From the NCBI RefSeq assembly GCF_003660445.1, contig NZ_QZVQ01000002.1, forward strand, positions 124,001 through 188,000: a DNA stretch of 64,000 nucleotides, given 5' to 3'. Source of the DNA: Croceibacterium ferulae. GTDB taxonomy: Bacteria > Pseudomonadota > Alphaproteobacteria > Sphingomonadales > Sphingomonadaceae. This document shows, in pieces, positions 44,166-54,455 of the stretch. The notes under the pieces were generated by a model, which worked only from the letters and a program-made list of their open reading frames with translations, had not been told where the DNA came from and searched no databases. The translations under genes were made by a program, and so were the position numbers. How positions within the stretch are numbered: the first letter of the stretch is position 1; every line of letters begins with the position of its first letter.

Positions 44166-44783
44166 ATGGACGAGTGGGTTTTCCGGCTGGTCGAAGGCGG
44201 CGGTGCCGCCGGTATCTTCCTGCTGATGTTGTTAGAAACCGTGTTTCCGCCGATCCCGTCGGAAGTCATCATGCCCGTGGCCGGCGTCGTCGCCGCGCGC
44301 GGCGAGCTGTCGCTGGTAAGCGTGATCATTGCCGGCACCGCGGGTGCGATGGCCGGCAACCTGTTCTGGTACCTGGTGGCCCGCATGATCGGCCTGGAAC
44401 GATTTCGCCCGTTCATCGAACGGCATGGGCGGTGGCTGACGCTGGACTGGCCCGAGGTCGAACGGGCGCAACGCCTGTTCGGCAGGTTCGGGGCGGCGAT
44501 CGTGGGGTTCGGGCGGATCATCCCGACGATCCGGTCCGTCGTGTCGCTGCCTGCGGGATTGATCCGCATGCGCCTGCCCGGCTTCCTCCTGTGGTCGACG
44601 ATCGGCACGGTTGTCTGGAGCTCCGGACTGGCGATCGCCGGCTGGGTGCTGGGCCGCCAGTTCGATCAGATCGAACGCTTCATCGGCCCGCTGTCGACCG
44701 CCGTGATCGTGCTGATCGTGACGACCTATGTCTGGCGGCAGCTCACCTGGAACAGACGGCGCCGCCGATCGGGCGACAGTTGA
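44166..44783 (+). CDS. DedA family membrane protein
   Basis: This 205-aa protein has the DedA/SNARE-associated (VTT) pattern: LLETVFPPIPSEVIMPVAG with the conserved Glu and Pro residues, AGAMAGNLFWYLVAR, and FGRIIPTIRSVVSLPAGL with the conserved Arg residues. DedA proteins are linked to lipid-carrier recycling and proton-motive-force maintenance, which would fit beside an Mrp antiporter. GAAGG precedes the ATG at 44166 by seven bases; a TTG six bases earlier is less likely. Confidence 0.88.
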   Translation: MDEWVFRLVEGGGAAGIFLLMLLETVFPPIPSEVIMPVAGVVAARGELSLVSVIIAGTAGAMAGNLFWYLVARMIGLERFRPFIERHGRWLTLDWPEVERAQRLFGRFGAAIVGFGRIIPTIRSVVSLPAGLIRMRLPGFLLWSTIGTVVWSSGLAIAGWVLGRQFDQIERFIGPLSTAVIVLIVTTYVWRQLTWNRRRRRSGDS

Positions 44784-44996
44784 AGGCCGGTCACGCGCAT
44801 GAAATTGGGAGCCGGCCGCTTGATCTGCGGCTGTCCTACTTTCGCACCTGACCTGGATCCACCACGTCCCCAGTCTGCGGCGGGACGATGATCGTCACAG
44901 GCTGCGCCACGCCGTTCAGATGCCCGAGCAACGGGGATCGCCACCCCGCTCAACGACATGGCCGCGACCATCCTCGGCGCATCCTGAACACGCCTG

Positions 44997-46142
44997 CTAT
45001 TTTTCGGGGTCGCCTGCGAAGGAGACGTCCCACACCTTTGTATGGCTGGACCGGCCGGCAGGGCCGTTCACGTCCAGCGTGACGACGAACTTGCCCGGAT
45101 CGGCATAAAGGTGGACCGGATGCTGCTCGATCGATCGGGTGCCGTCGCCAAAATCCCATGACCATTCGCTGACCGGGCCGGCCGTCTCGTCCCGGAAGGC
45201 GACCACGCGACGATCCCGGTCGATGATGGTGAAGGACCAGGCGGCCTCGGCAGAGGTCGCGGCACCTTCGATCGGCATCAGCCGGAACGGGCATAGCTGC
45301 GACGCCTGGCCGTACATCGTGTGATGCGGCGACAGGTTCCAGAAGTGGCGCGGCCGCGTGTTCGGTCCGTCATAGTCGATTACCGCCCAAGCCATCCCGA
45401 CGACGCCATTCTCGCGCAAGACGCTCTCGACCGAACGGTCCGGGCCGGCGGGGTCGGCGTGATCGAACGGCGTGATCCAGAACTCCGCGACCAGCCGGCC
45501 GCCTTCCCCGTGCGAGAAGCTGTAATCATAGGCGATGTTGGACCAGGGGAGGCGCTTGATCCAGCTCGCCTGCGGGCCCCACGCCATGGCCCAGTCCTTC
45601 TGGAAGGCGGGCGTGAAGATGTGGTAGTTCTGAGCGGTGATGTTCTGGAACGAGAACCAGGCATCCTCCGCGCTGACATAGCGTGCGGACGATGCCGAAT
45701 CGGTCCCCTCCGGCGCCCGGTCGGGATGGAATCGCGCGATCAGCGGGCCGCCCGAGCGGTTGCCGTCCACCACCAGCTCGAAGGTGTCGTTGCGCAGGCC
45801 GCGTTCGGCGAAGTCCCAGTAATCGTCGCTCGCTTCGTACAGGACATAGAGCCGGTTCATGCCCTTGACCCAGCCCACGCGGACCCGGACGTCCAGATTG
45901 GCCGGATCGGGGCTCTCGTCCGACCCGTCCGTGATCTTCAGCCGCTCGCTGCCGACGATGTAATCCCCGCCGACCGCATCCCAGTCATCGGTCCGGCCGT
46001 CGATCCGCGGAATGGCATCGGCGGCGAACTGGAAGATCTGGTACTCGCAGTCCGGCCGCTCATTCGCCTGCGCGACGGAGCCGGTCGCGAGCAGCACACC
46101 GCCGGCCAGCCAGCGCAGCGCAATGGCGGCGGAGCCGGTCAT
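44997..46142 (-). CDS. Secreted protein with CBM9/DOMON-like and PKD domains
   Basis: This 381-aa protein has a Sec signal (LAGGVLLATGSVAQA). The N-terminal half resembles the CBM9-like sugar-binding fold used as a DOMON module (IPRIDGRTDDWDAV, RLYVLYEASDDYWDF, FELVVDGNRSGG). The C-terminus holds a PKD domain with VSEWSWDFGDGTRSIEQHPVHLY and a beta-sandwich end. It lies one base after the aldose dehydrogenase stop, so the pair is one operon. I infer binding of a carbohydrate at the cell surface. Confidence 0.75.
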   Translation of the reverse strand: MTGSAAIALRWLAGGVLLATGSVAQANERPDCEYQIFQFAADAIPRIDGRTDDWDAVGGDYIVGSERLKITDGSDESPDPANLDVRVRVGWVKGMNRLYVLYEASDDYWDFAERGLRNDTFELVVDGNRSGGPLIARFHPDRAPEGTDSASSARYVSAEDAWFSFQNITAQNYHIFTPAFQKDWAMAWGPQASWIKRLPWSNIAYDYSFSHGEGGRLVAEFWITPFDHADPAGPDRSVESVLRENGVVGMAWAVIDYDGPNTRPRHFWNLSPHHTMYGQASQLCPFRLMPIEGAATSAEAAWSFTIIDRDRRVVAFRDETAGPVSEWSWDFGDGTRSIEQHPVHLYADPGKFVVTLDVNGPAGRSSHTKVWDVSFAGDPEK

Positions 46143-46143
46143 C

Positions 46144-47358
46144 TCAGGATTTCGGCGTCAGCCGCAACAGTCGCCCGCCCTCGCGATCCTCGGACAGCCA
46201 CAGCGCGCCGTCCGGCGCTTCCACGATGGCGCGGATCCGCTCCGGAAAGGCATAGCGCGCCTCCTCCTTCGCCGTCGTTCCGTCCATCGCCACCACCACC
46301 AGCGATTGCGCCGGCATGGCCGGGATCAGCGCATCGCTCGCCCATTGCGGCCAGCGCGCGCCGGAGGCGAAGATCAGGTCGCCTGGGCCGATGATCGGCG
46401 TCCAGCCGACCGCCGCCGGCCGCAGGTCCGGCCGGGTCGCATGACCGGGGATCGGCGTGCCGTCATAATGGTCCCCATTGGATACCAGCGGCCAGCCATA
46501 ATTGACGCCCGGCTCCACCAGGTTGAGCTCGTCACCGCCAGCGGGGCCATGCTCCAGATCCCACAGCCGCCCTGCGCGATCGAACGCCAGGCCCAGGATG
46601 TTGCGGTGGCCATAGCTCCACACTTCGCGGCTGACGCCGCCGCGATCCGCAAAGGGGTTGCCCGCCGCCGGTGTGCCGTCCAGGTTCAGCCGCAGCACCT
46701 TGCCCAGATTGGTCGCCAGGTCCTGCGCCGGCTCCTTCTGGTCGCGCTCCCCCGAAGCCAGGAACAGATATCTGCCGTCGGGCGAGAAGGCGATCCGGTG
46801 CGAGAAATGGTTGCGCCCTTCGGTCTTGGGCTGCTGGCGCCAGATCACCTCCAGCCCGTCTATCCGGCAGGCCAGCGCGGTGTCGCAGACCAGCCTGCCG
46901 CGCCCCAGCGCCGCCCCGCGCGTGTCGTTCTCGCCAGCCTCGACCCAGGTGAGGTAGACCGTGCGGCCGGACAGGGTGGAGGACGCTTCGCCGGGCAGGA
47001 AGGCGACGTCGCCCAGCCCGCCCTGCTTGCCGTAATCCACCGCCGGCACGCCGCTGACGGTGCCGATCTGTCCGCCAGGCAGGACCATGAACTTCAGCGT
47101 GCCCGGCTTCTCGGTCACGAACAGCGTCCTTGTGCCGGGTGCGAAGGCAAGCGCCCAGGGCTGGTCGAATGCGCCATGGGCCGTGACATCGAAAGGAGCG
47201 GAAGCGTCCATCTCCACCGCCTCCCCGCCGGCGACCCGCATCAGCGGTTCGACATCGGCCGCGGCCGTCGCAGCATCATCCTGCGCGTCATCATTCGGGC
47301 CGGCGCAGGCCGCCAGCGCCAGGGTTGCGGCACACAGACATGCCCTTGCCATGATCAT
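46144..47358 (-). CDS. PQQ-dependent soluble aldose dehydrogenase (YliI/GdhB-like), lipoprotein
   Basis: This 404-aa beta-propeller protein starts MIMARACLCAATLALAACAG with a lipobox at LAAC, so it is probably a lipoprotein. Family marks are FDQPWALAFAPG, GGLGDVAFLPG, FSHRIAFSPDGRYLFLASGER, VWSYGHRNILGLAFD, GPAGGDELNLVEPGVNYGWP and LWLSEDREGGRLLRL. Such enzymes oxidise aldoses using pyrroloquinoline quinone. No PQQ synthesis genes are seen here. It is divergent from the GH2 gene. Confidence 0.86.
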   Translation of the reverse strand: MIMARACLCAATLALAACAGPNDDAQDDAATAAADVEPLMRVAGGEAVEMDASAPFDVTAHGAFDQPWALAFAPGTRTLFVTEKPGTLKFMVLPGGQIGTVSGVPAVDYGKQGGLGDVAFLPGEASSTLSGRTVYLTWVEAGENDTRGAALGRGRLVCDTALACRIDGLEVIWRQQPKTEGRNHFSHRIAFSPDGRYLFLASGERDQKEPAQDLATNLGKVLRLNLDGTPAAGNPFADRGGVSREVWSYGHRNILGLAFDRAGRLWDLEHGPAGGDELNLVEPGVNYGWPLVSNGDHYDGTPIPGHATRPDLRPAAVGWTPIIGPGDLIFASGARWPQWASDALIPAMPAQSLVVVAMDGTTAKEEARYAFPERIRAIVEAPDGALWLSEDREGGRLLRLTPKS

Positions 47359-47507
47359 GCGCACGATATTGCTTCCCCGACTTCGAGATGTCCTCCGCTT
47401 GTTGTTCAGTTGCCAGGCCGTTGCAAGCCGATTTGTCATACAGGTTGAGGCGCGTTAAGCTTGCGAATGGCTGCAGCCTCTCGCTGCCGTCCGGGAGGCC
47501 TGCACCC

Positions 47508-50500
47508 ATGAACATCGCGCCGATGCGCCAACTTGTCCGCACTCCGCTGCTGGCGCTGCTGCTGGCCTCCGCGGTGCAGGCCCAGGATGCTCCAGTCGAA
47601 ACCGAGCGCCTGATACTGACCGGCACCGGGCCGGACGATGCGGTCGATTGGCAGTTCACGGTCGATGGCGGCATGCGCGCGGGCGAACAGGCGACGATCC
47701 CCGTGCCGTCCAACTGGCAGCAGCAGGGCTTCGGCAGCTACCAGTACGGCTATGTCCGCGGTCCCCGGGCGGAGGATAGCGCGGTCTACCGCCGCACCGT
47801 GGACGTGCCCGCCGACTGGGATGGCAGGGCGGTGCGGATCGTGTTCGACGGGGTGATGACCGATGCGCGGGTGGTGGTGAACGGCACTCAGGCCGGCCCA
47901 GTCCACCAGGGCGGCTTCAACCGCTTCAGCTATGACGTGACCCGCCTGATCAGGCCGGGCGAAAGCAACAGCATCGAGGTCCGGGTGGACGAAGCCTCCG
48001 CCGCGCCGGCCACCGATGTGGCCGAACGCTGGGGCGATTACTGGGTGTTCGGCGGCATCTACCGGCCGGCATGGCTGGAAGCGCAGCCTGCGGAATCGAT
48101 CGGCCATGTGGCGATCGCCGCGGAGGCGAGCGGCGCCCTGTCCGCCGACATCGAACTGGCCGCGCCGCGCACTGTCACCCACCTGACCGCGCAGGTGGTC
48201 GACGCCGCCGGCCAGCCAATGGGGCCGGCAATGGCTACCGAGCTGCCCGCAGGCGGCACGGGCGAGGCGCGCATCGCAGGCTGGATCGAACGGCCGCTGC
48301 TGTGGTCGGCGGAGACGCCCCATCTGTACGGGCTGGAAGTGACCCTGTGGCGCGGAGAGGAGCCGGTGCACCGGGTACGACGGCGCTTCGGCTTCCGCAC
48401 CTTCGAAATCCGCGAGGGCGACGGGCTCTACCTCAACGGCCAGCGTATCATGCTGCGCGGCGTCAATCGCCACAGCTTCCGCGCCGACACCGGCCGCGCC
48501 CTGTCGCGCGCAGATTCCTATGCCGATGCGCGCATGCTGCGCGACCTCAACATGAACGCCGTGCGCATGTCCCATTACGCGCCGGAGGAAGCCTTCCTAG
48601 AGGCGGCCGACGAACTGGGCCTGTATGTAATGGACGAGCTGAGCGGCTGGCAGAAGGCACACGATACCCAGGTCGGGCGCCAGCTGGTGCGCGAACTTGT
48701 CCGCCGCGACGTCAACCACCCCAGCATCCTGCTCTGGGCCAACGGCAATGAAGGCGGCTGGAACCGGGAGCTGGACGCGGACTTCGCGCTGCATGATCCG
48801 CAGGATCGCCCGGTGGTCCATCCGTGGGAGCTGTTCAACGGCCTGCAGACCGATCACTACCCCCGCTATCACGAGCTGGAGGCGCATCTCGCCGAGCCGC
48901 ATCTGGTGCTGCCGACCGAGTTCCTGCACGGCCTGTATGATGGCGGCCATGGCGCGGGGCTGGACGATTACTGGACCGCGATGCTGGCCTCGCCGGTGGG
49001 CACGGGCGGCTTCCTGTGGAACCTGGCCGATGAAGGCATCGCCCGCACCGACCAGAATGGCCGGATCGAGGTCGCCGCGACCATGGGCGCCGACGGTCTG
49101 GTCGGACCCCGGCACGAACCGGAGCCGAGCTACTACACGATCAAGCAGGTCTGGTCCCCCGTGCAGGCCGCCGCGCCCGCGCTGGGTGACACCTTCGACG
49201 GGGCGCTGACGCTCACCAATCGTCACGATTTCACCGCGCTCGATGCCGTAACGTTCGACTGGCGCTGGCTACGCTTCGCCGGCCCGCAGGCGGATGATCC
49301 CGCGCCGGAGGTGCTGGCGCAGGGCTCGCTGGCCGGGCCGCCGGTCGCGCCGCATGCTCAGGGCGTGCTGAGGCTACCTCTGGCCGCGGAGCGGAGCGGG
49401 GCCGATGCGCTGGAACTGGTCGCAAGGAACACAGAGGGCGAAACCACTCGCTGGGTCTGGCCCACCCCGCAGGCAGCTGCCGTAGCGGCCTGGCCTGCCC
49501 TTCAGGCGGAGCAGCCGCGGGTCGAGCAGGCCGGCGGAGAGCTGCATCTTGTCAACGGCAGGGTGACGGCGCGGTTCGACGCGGCAAACGGGGAGCTGAC
49601 CGGCTTCGGCACCTCCGGCGCCCCTATGCTTGCCGGCGGTCCGCGCCTGGTCTTCGCGCGCCCGGCGGAGGGCGAACCGCAATGGCAGGCAACCACCGCC
49701 GCAGCCGGCGACCTGTTCCGGCCCGCACAGCCCGGCATGGCCAACATGGCCGAGGTCGATCTGGAGCTGGAAGAGGAGGATGGCTGGGCCGGCTTCACCC
49801 TGCAGGTCTCGCCCGACGGGGCGACCTGGCGGACGGTCTACGAAGGGGCGCGCATCGCCCGCGACGGCAATCTCTACCCGTTCCCCGCGCAACCGGTGAC
49901 GGCGGTGCGGGTGCTGAACCCCTACGGCTCTCGCAAGATGCCGCAGGTCCGCTCCGTCCGGCTGGCGTGGCAGGCGGAACGCTTCCCCGATCCGGCCGCC
50001 GCGCGGGTGCAGGTGCAGACCGGCACCGGCACGGACGCGACCACCGGGCAGCCGACCGCCTGGCTGGAGGCGCTGGGCGCAGGCGGGCTGGAGCGGGTGC
50101 GGTGGACGCTGGCGGCGGACGGCACGCTGGCTGTGGATTATGCCTACAGCCTGGAAGGGCCGATGCTGTTCCACGGCATCACCTTTGGTGAAGTGCCCGG
50201 TGCCCAGGCGGTGACTGCCACCGCGCTGCTGCGCGGGCCATGGCCGGTATGGCAGAACCGCCTGCGCGGGCCGCAGCTGGGTGTGCATGTCATCGCTGCA
50301 CCCGGTAGCCAGGGCCTGCCGCAGGCGCACCTCGCCGGCTACTATGCAGACCCACGCTGGGTCCGGCTGGACCGCACGGGGGGAGAGACGCTGGTGATCC
50401 GCAACGAAGGCGCCACCCCCTATCTGCAGCTCGGCGCGCGGATGGCGGACCTGCCCTCCACCAGCGCGCCCTTCCCGGCAGGCGCGCTCGGCTTCATGCA

Positions 50501-50636
50501 TGCGATCCCGGCCATGGGCGCCAAGTTCCAGCCGGCCGAGCAGACCGGCCCGGCGGGTCAGCCCGCCATCGCGCAGGGCCGCTATGCCGGGCGGCTGCTT
50601 ATCAACCTGCCGCCGATGCCCGCTTCACCGGAGTAG
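47508..50636 (+). CDS. Secreted glycoside hydrolase family 2 (beta-galactosidase-like)
   Basis: This 1042-aa protein has a signal peptide (RQLVRTPLLALLLASAVQAQ), then the GH2 sugar-binding, immunoglobulin-like and TIM-barrel domains. The acid/base Glu is in ANGNEGG (Glu415) and a candidate nucleophile is Glu471 in LPTEFLHG. The C-terminal third (from about 660) is an extra beta-rich region. GGGAGG precedes the ATG at 47508. It could act on beta-galactosides, glucuronides or mannosides; the motif set does not decide. Confidence 0.85.
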   Translation: MNIAPMRQLVRTPLLALLLASAVQAQDAPVETERLILTGTGPDDAVDWQFTVDGGMRAGEQATIPVPSNWQQQGFGSYQYGYVRGPRAEDSAVYRRTVDVPADWDGRAVRIVFDGVMTDARVVVNGTQAGPVHQGGFNRFSYDVTRLIRPGESNSIEVRVDEASAAPATDVAERWGDYWVFGGIYRPAWLEAQPAESIGHVAIAAEASGALSADIELAAPRTVTHLTAQVVDAAGQPMGPAMATELPAGGTGEARIAGWIERPLLWSAETPHLYGLEVTLWRGEEPVHRVRRRFGFRTFEIREGDGLYLNGQRIMLRGVNRHSFRADTGRALSRADSYADARMLRDLNMNAVRMSHYAPEEAFLEAADELGLYVMDELSGWQKAHDTQVGRQLVRELVRRDVNHPSILLWANGNEGGWNRELDADFALHDPQDRPVVHPWELFNGLQTDHYPRYHELEAHLAEPHLVLPTEFLHGLYDGGHGAGLDDYWTAMLASPVGTGGFLWNLADEGIARTDQNGRIEVAATMGADGLVGPRHEPEPSYYTIKQVWSPVQAAAPALGDTFDGALTLTNRHDFTALDAVTFDWRWLRFAGPQADDPAPEVLAQGSLAGPPVAPHAQGVLRLPLAAERSGADALELVARNTEGETTRWVWPTPQAAAVAAWPALQAEQPRVEQAGGELHLVNGRVTARFDAANGELTGFGTSGAPMLAGGPRLVFARPAEGEPQWQATTAAAGDLFRPAQPGMANMAEVDLELEEEDGWAGFTLQVSPDGATWRTVYEGARIARDGNLYPFPAQPVTAVRVLNPYGSRKMPQVRSVRLAWQAERFPDPAAARVQVQTGTGTDATTGQPTAWLEALGAGGLERVRWTLAADGTLAVDYAYSLEGPMLFHGITFGEVPGAQAVTATALLRGPWPVWQNRLRGPQLGVHVIAAPGSQGLPQAHLAGYYADPRWVRLDRTGGETLVIRNEGATPYLQLGARMADLPSTSAPFPAGALGFMHAIPAMGAKFQPAEQTGPAGQPAIAQGRYAGRLLINLPPMPASPE

Positions 50637-50641
50637 CGGGC

Positions 50642-53356
50642 TCAGCTCAGGTTCGGCCGCAGCCAGCGCTGCGCTTCGGCCAGCGGCAGGTCGCGGCGGG
50701 TGGCATAATCCGTCAGCTGGTCCATGCCGATCTGCGCAACGCCGAAATAGGCTGCCTGCGGGTGCCCGAAATAGAACCCGCTGACGGCGGAGGTCGGCAG
50801 CATGGCCATGCTCTCCGTCAGCGTGATGCCCGCGACATCGTCGCCGCCATCGGCCAGCATGGCGAACAGCAGCGGCTTCAGCGTGTGATCGGGACAGGCG
50901 GGATAGCCGGGTGCCGGGCGGATGCCGCGATATTGCTCCCGGATCAGCGCCTCGTTGGTCAGCTGCTCGTCCGGCGCATAGCCCCACAGCGTGGTGCGGA
51001 CATGCTGGTGCAGCCGCTCCGCAAAGGCTTCGGCGAAGCGGTCGGCCAGCGCCTTCAGCAGGATGTCGTTGTAATCGTCATGCGCGGCGCGGAAGCGTTC
51101 CAGATGCGGGTCGATCCCGTGGATGGCCACCGCGAAGCCGCCCAGCCAGTCGCCCGCCGGGTCGACGAAATCCGCCAGGCACATATTGGCCCGCCCTTCG
51201 CGCTTGGCGATCTGCTGGCGCAGCATGGCCAGACGGGTGCTGCCTTCATTGGTGCGGTCGAGGTCGGGCACCTGCAGATCGTCGGGCAGGCTGGCGCCAT
51301 CGGGGCTGCGGCGGTCGGCCGAATGGCGGTGCTGCACGAAGATGTCGTCACCATGCCGGTGCGCGGGCCACAGACCCACCACACCGCGCGGCGTCAACCA
51401 TTTCTCCTCGATGATCTGCGCCAGCATCGCCTGCGCATCCGCCCACAGGCTGCGCGCGCTTTCGCCCACCACCGCATCGTCCAGGATGGCCGGGAAGTTG
51501 CCCGCCAGCTCCCACGAGCGGAAGAACGGCGTCCAGTCGATCACCTCGGCCAGGTCGGTCAGGCTCCAACCGTCGTAGCGGTGAATGCCGGGCTCCAGCG
51601 GCGCCGGCGGCTTCAGCGCCATATCCGCCGCAAATGCATTGGCGCGCGCCTGTTCCAGCGTGACCAGCGTCGACCCGCCGGCATTGGCGCGCTTGACCCG
51701 CACCTCGTCATATTCGGCCTTGGTCCGCGCGGTGAAGTCCACCGCCTGCGTCTCCGACACCAGCTGGGTGCACACGCCCACGGCGCGGCTGGCGTCCAGC
51801 ACATGCACCACCGCACCCTCGTAAGCCGGATCGATCCGCAGCGCCGTATGCACCCGGCTGGTCGTCGCCCCGCCGATCAGCAGCGGCATGGTCATGCCCG
51901 CGCGCGCCATCTCCTCCGCCACCGTCACCATCTCGTCCAGGGATGGCGTGATCAGGCCCGACAGGCCGATCATGTCGGCATCATGCTCGACAGCGGCGTC
52001 GATGATCGTCTTCCACGGCACCATCACGCCCAGATCGATGATCTCGAATCCGTTGCACTGCAGGACCACGCCGACGATGTTCTTGCCGATATCGTGCACA
52101 TCGCCCTTCACCGTGGCGAGCACGATCTTGCCCTTGCCCTTGGCGCCCGGCTCCTTCGCCGCCTCGATGTAGGGCAGCAGATGGGCCACCGCCTTCTTCA
52201 TGACGCGGGCGGATTTCACCACCTGAGGCAGGAACATCTTGCCGCTGCCGAACAGGTCGCCGACGACGTTCATGCCGTCCATCAGCGGGCCTTCGATCAC
52301 CTCGATCGGCTTGGCCGCGGACTGGCGCGCCTCCTCGGTATCCTCCACCACGAAGGCGTCGATGCCGCGCACCAGCGCATGTTCCAGCCGCTTTTCCACC
52401 GGCCAGCCGCGCCATTCCAGCGCCGCCTTGTCGTCCGCCCCGCCCGCCTTCTGCCCGCGATAGCGTTCGGCGATGCGCACCAGCCGGTCGGTCGGCGTCT
52501 CCTCCGGATCGCGCTGCGGGCGGTTCAGGATCACATCCTCGCACGCCTCGCGCAGTTCCGGGTCGATCTGGTCATAGACGTCCAGCTGCCCGGCATTGAC
52601 GATCGCCATGTCCAGCCCGGCCGGGATGGCATGGTACAGGAAGATCGAATGCATTGCCCGGCGCACCGGCTCGTTGCCGCGGAAGCTGAAGGACAGGTTC
52701 GACAGCCCGCCCGAAAAATGCACATGCGGGCAGCGGGCACGAATTTCCTTCACCGCCTCGATGAAGTCGACGCCGTAATTGTTGTGCTCCTCGATCCCGG
52801 TCGCCACCGCGAAGATGTTGGCATCGAAGATGATGTCCTCCGGCGGGAAGCCGATGCCCATCAGCAGCTTGTAGGCCCGCTCGCAGATCTCGATCTTGCG
52901 TTGCTGCGTGTCCGCCTGGCCGACCTCGTCGAACGCCATCACCACCACGGCCGCGCCATAGGCCATGCACTTGCGCGCCTGCTCGAGGAACTTGTCCTCG
53001 CCTTCCTTCATGCTGATCGAGTTGACGATCGGCTTGCCGGAGACGCATTTCAGCCCGGCCTCGATCACCTCCCACTTGGAGCTGTCGATCATTACCGGCA
53101 CCCGGGCGATGTCCGGCTCCGCCGCGATCCGCTTCAGGAAGGTGGTCATGGCCTCGACCGCGTCCAGCAGCCCTTCGTCCATGTTGACGTCGATGATCTG
53201 CGCGCCGTTCTCCACCTGGCTCAGCGCCACGGTCACGGCGGTCTCGTAATCGCCCGCCATGATCAGCTTCTTGAACGCCGCCGATCCGGTGACGTTGGTG
53301 CGTTCGCCAATATTGACGAAGCGCGCGGTGGAAGGCTGTTCGGTCATGTTCGTCAC
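50642..53356 (-). CDS. metH: Cobalamin-dependent methionine synthase, folate/B12/activation part
   Basis: This 904-aa protein carries the pterin-binding domain ([19 protein letters not shown]), cap and cobalamin-binding domains with [11 protein letters not shown] (the His ligand near residue 418) and the C-terminal SAM reactivation domain ([15 protein letters not shown]). The homocysteine-binding module is a separate upstream gene. GTG at 53356 overlaps that gene's stop as GTGA; an ATG nine bases downstream (53347) is the alternative. The methyl group passes from methyl-THF via cobalamin. Confidence 0.95.
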   Translation of the reverse strand: MTNMTEQPSTARFVNIGERTNVTGSAAFKKLIMAGDYETAVTVALSQVENGAQIIDVNMDEGLLDAVEAMTTFLKRIAAEPDIARVPVMIDSSKWEVIEAGLKCVSGKPIVNSISMKEGEDKFLEQARKCMAYGAAVVVMAFDEVGQADTQQRKIEICERAYKLLMGIGFPPEDIIFDANIFAVATGIEEHNNYGVDFIEAVKEIRARCPHVHFSGGLSNLSFSFRGNEPVRRAMHSIFLYHAIPAGLDMAIVNAGQLDVYDQIDPELREACEDVILNRPQRDPEETPTDRLVRIAERYRGQKAGGADDKAALEWRGWPVEKRLEHALVRGIDAFVVEDTEEARQSAAKPIEVIEGPLMDGMNVVGDLFGSGKMFLPQVVKSARVMKKAVAHLLPYIEAAKEPGAKGKGKIVLATVKGDVHDIGKNIVGVVLQCNGFEIIDLGVMVPWKTIIDAAVEHDADMIGLSGLITPSLDEMVTVAEEMARAGMTMPLLIGGATTSRVHTALRIDPAYEGAVVHVLDASRAVGVCTQLVSETQAVDFTARTKAEYDEVRVKRANAGGSTLVTLEQARANAFAADMALKPPAPLEPGIHRYDGWSLTDLAEVIDWTPFFRSWELAGNFPAILDDAVVGESARSLWADAQAMLAQIIEEKWLTPRGVVGLWPAHRHGDDIFVQHRHSADRRSPDGASLPDDLQVPDLDRTNEGSTRLAMLRQQIAKREGRANMCLADFVDPAGDWLGGFAVAIHGIDPHLERFRAAHDDYNDILLKALADRFAEAFAERLHQHVRTTLWGYAPDEQLTNEALIREQYRGIRPAPGYPACPDHTLKPLLFAMLADGGDDVAGITLTESMAMLPTSAVSGFYFGHPQAAYFGVAQIGMDQLTDYATRRDLPLAEAQRWLRPNLS

Positions 53357-54420
53357 GCCATGATAAAGGGTTCGAGGCCGGCCAGCCGCGTGCGGACCGG
53401 CGGCACCGGGATCGCGCGCGGCTTCAACGGCGCGACCGCCTGCGCAATGGCCTGGATATGCGCGGGCGTGGAGCCGCAGCAGCCGCCCAGCACATTGACC
53501 TGCCCCCGCTCCGCCCAGTCGCGCACCAGCGCCGCGGTCGTCTCCGGTGCCTCGTCATACTGGCCCAGCTCGTTGGGCAGGCCGGCATTGGGATAGATCA
53601 TGATCAGCGTGTCGCAGATATCGCTCAGCACCTTCACATGCGGGCGCAGCTGCTCCGCCCCAAAGGAACAGTTGAGCCCGATCGTCACCGGCCGCGCATG
53701 GCGCACCGCGTGCCAGAACGCCTCCACCGTGTGGCCGGACAGGTTGCGGCCGGACAGGTCGGTCAGCGTCATTGACAGCATGATCGGCACATCGCGGCCG
53801 AATCCGTCGGCCGCCTCCTGCGCGGCCATGATCGCGGATTTGGCGTTCAGCGTGTCGAACACCGTCTCGATCAGGATGAAGTCCGCGCCGCCTTCGATCA
53901 GGGCGTCGGCCTGTTCGCGGTAGACATCCTTCAGCTGGTCGAAATCGATCTCGCGAAAACCGGGATCGTTGACATCGGGGCTGAGCGACAGCGTCTTGTT
54001 GGTCGGCCCGATCGCGCCCGCCACGAAGCGGCGGCGGCCATCCTTGGCGGCGAACTCGTCCGCGATGCGCCGGGCCATGCCCGCGCTTTCGTGATTGATC
54101 TCGCGCACCAGGCCTTCGGCCCCGTAATCCGCCTGGCTGATGCGGTTGGCGGAAAAGGTGTTGGTTTCCGCAATGTCCGCCCCGGCCGCGAAATAGGCGC
54201 GGTGGATGCTTTCGGGCACCTCCGGCTTGGTCAGCGCCAGAATGTCGTTATTGCCCTTCTGGTCGTGAGTCAGCGTCAGCGTGCCGGCATAATCCGCCTC
54301 GCCCAGCTTCCAGTTCTGGATTTCGGTCCCGAAGGCGCCGTCGGTGATCAGGATGCGTTGCTGCGCGGCGGCGATCAGCGCCTCGCGGGCACCGGGCGGG
54401 GCGAAGTTGGGGATGGCCAT
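53353..54420 (-). CDS. metH: Methionine synthase, homocysteine-binding module (split metH)
   Basis: This 355-aa protein is the Hcy-binding barrel of Met[10 protein letters not shown] near the start, and zinc-ligand cysteines in GLNCSFG and GGCCGST. The catalytic partner with the folate and B12 domains is encoded next, in a different frame, with a GTGA overlap. The two should act as one enzyme; this split is seen in sphingomonads. There is little room for a ribosome-binding site before the ATG (31 bp from the btuD stop). Confidence 0.93.
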   Translation of the reverse strand: MAIPNFAPPGAREALIAAAQQRILITDGAFGTEIQNWKLGEADYAGTLTLTHDQKGNNDILALTKPEVPESIHRAYFAAGADIAETNTFSANRISQADYGAEGLVREINHESAGMARRIADEFAAKDGRRRFVAGAIGPTNKTLSLSPDVNDPGFREIDFDQLKDVYREQADALIEGGADFILIETVFDTLNAKSAIMAAQEAADGFGRDVPIMLSMTLTDLSGRNLSGHTVEAFWHAVRHARPVTIGLNCSFGAEQLRPHVKVLSDICDTLIMIYPNAGLPNELGQYDEAPETTAALVRDWAERGQVNVLGGCCGSTPAHIQAIAQAVAPLKPRAIPVPPVRTRLAGLEPFIMA

Positions 54421-54428
54421 CCCGGGCG

Positions 54429-54455
54429 GATATAAGTGATCGCCTGCCTTATCAA
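54429..54455 (-). promoter_or_regulatory. Possible weak promoter at the btuD-metH junction
   Basis: TTGATA (54455-54450) and TATATC (54434-54429) on the minus strand are spaced by 15 bases, short for a sigma-70-type promoter. Initiation would fall almost on the metH ATG, giving a leaderless transcript and allowing metH expression apart from the riboswitch. The match may be chance. Confidence 0.25.

Noticed and set aside
37724-44783. Genomic island integrated at tRNA-Ser
   Set aside because: No integrase, no transposase and no second copy of the tRNA 3' end was seen within the window, and base composition looks like the neighbours. Kept only as a question in the findings.
50762-53596. 940-codon plus-strand open frame opposite metH
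   Set aside because: MetH motifs on the minus strand are unambiguous; this frame is its GC-driven shadow.
54421-54451. SAM or SAH riboswitch in front of metH
   Set aside because: Only 31 bp separate btuD and metH, too short for any known SAM or SAH aptamer.
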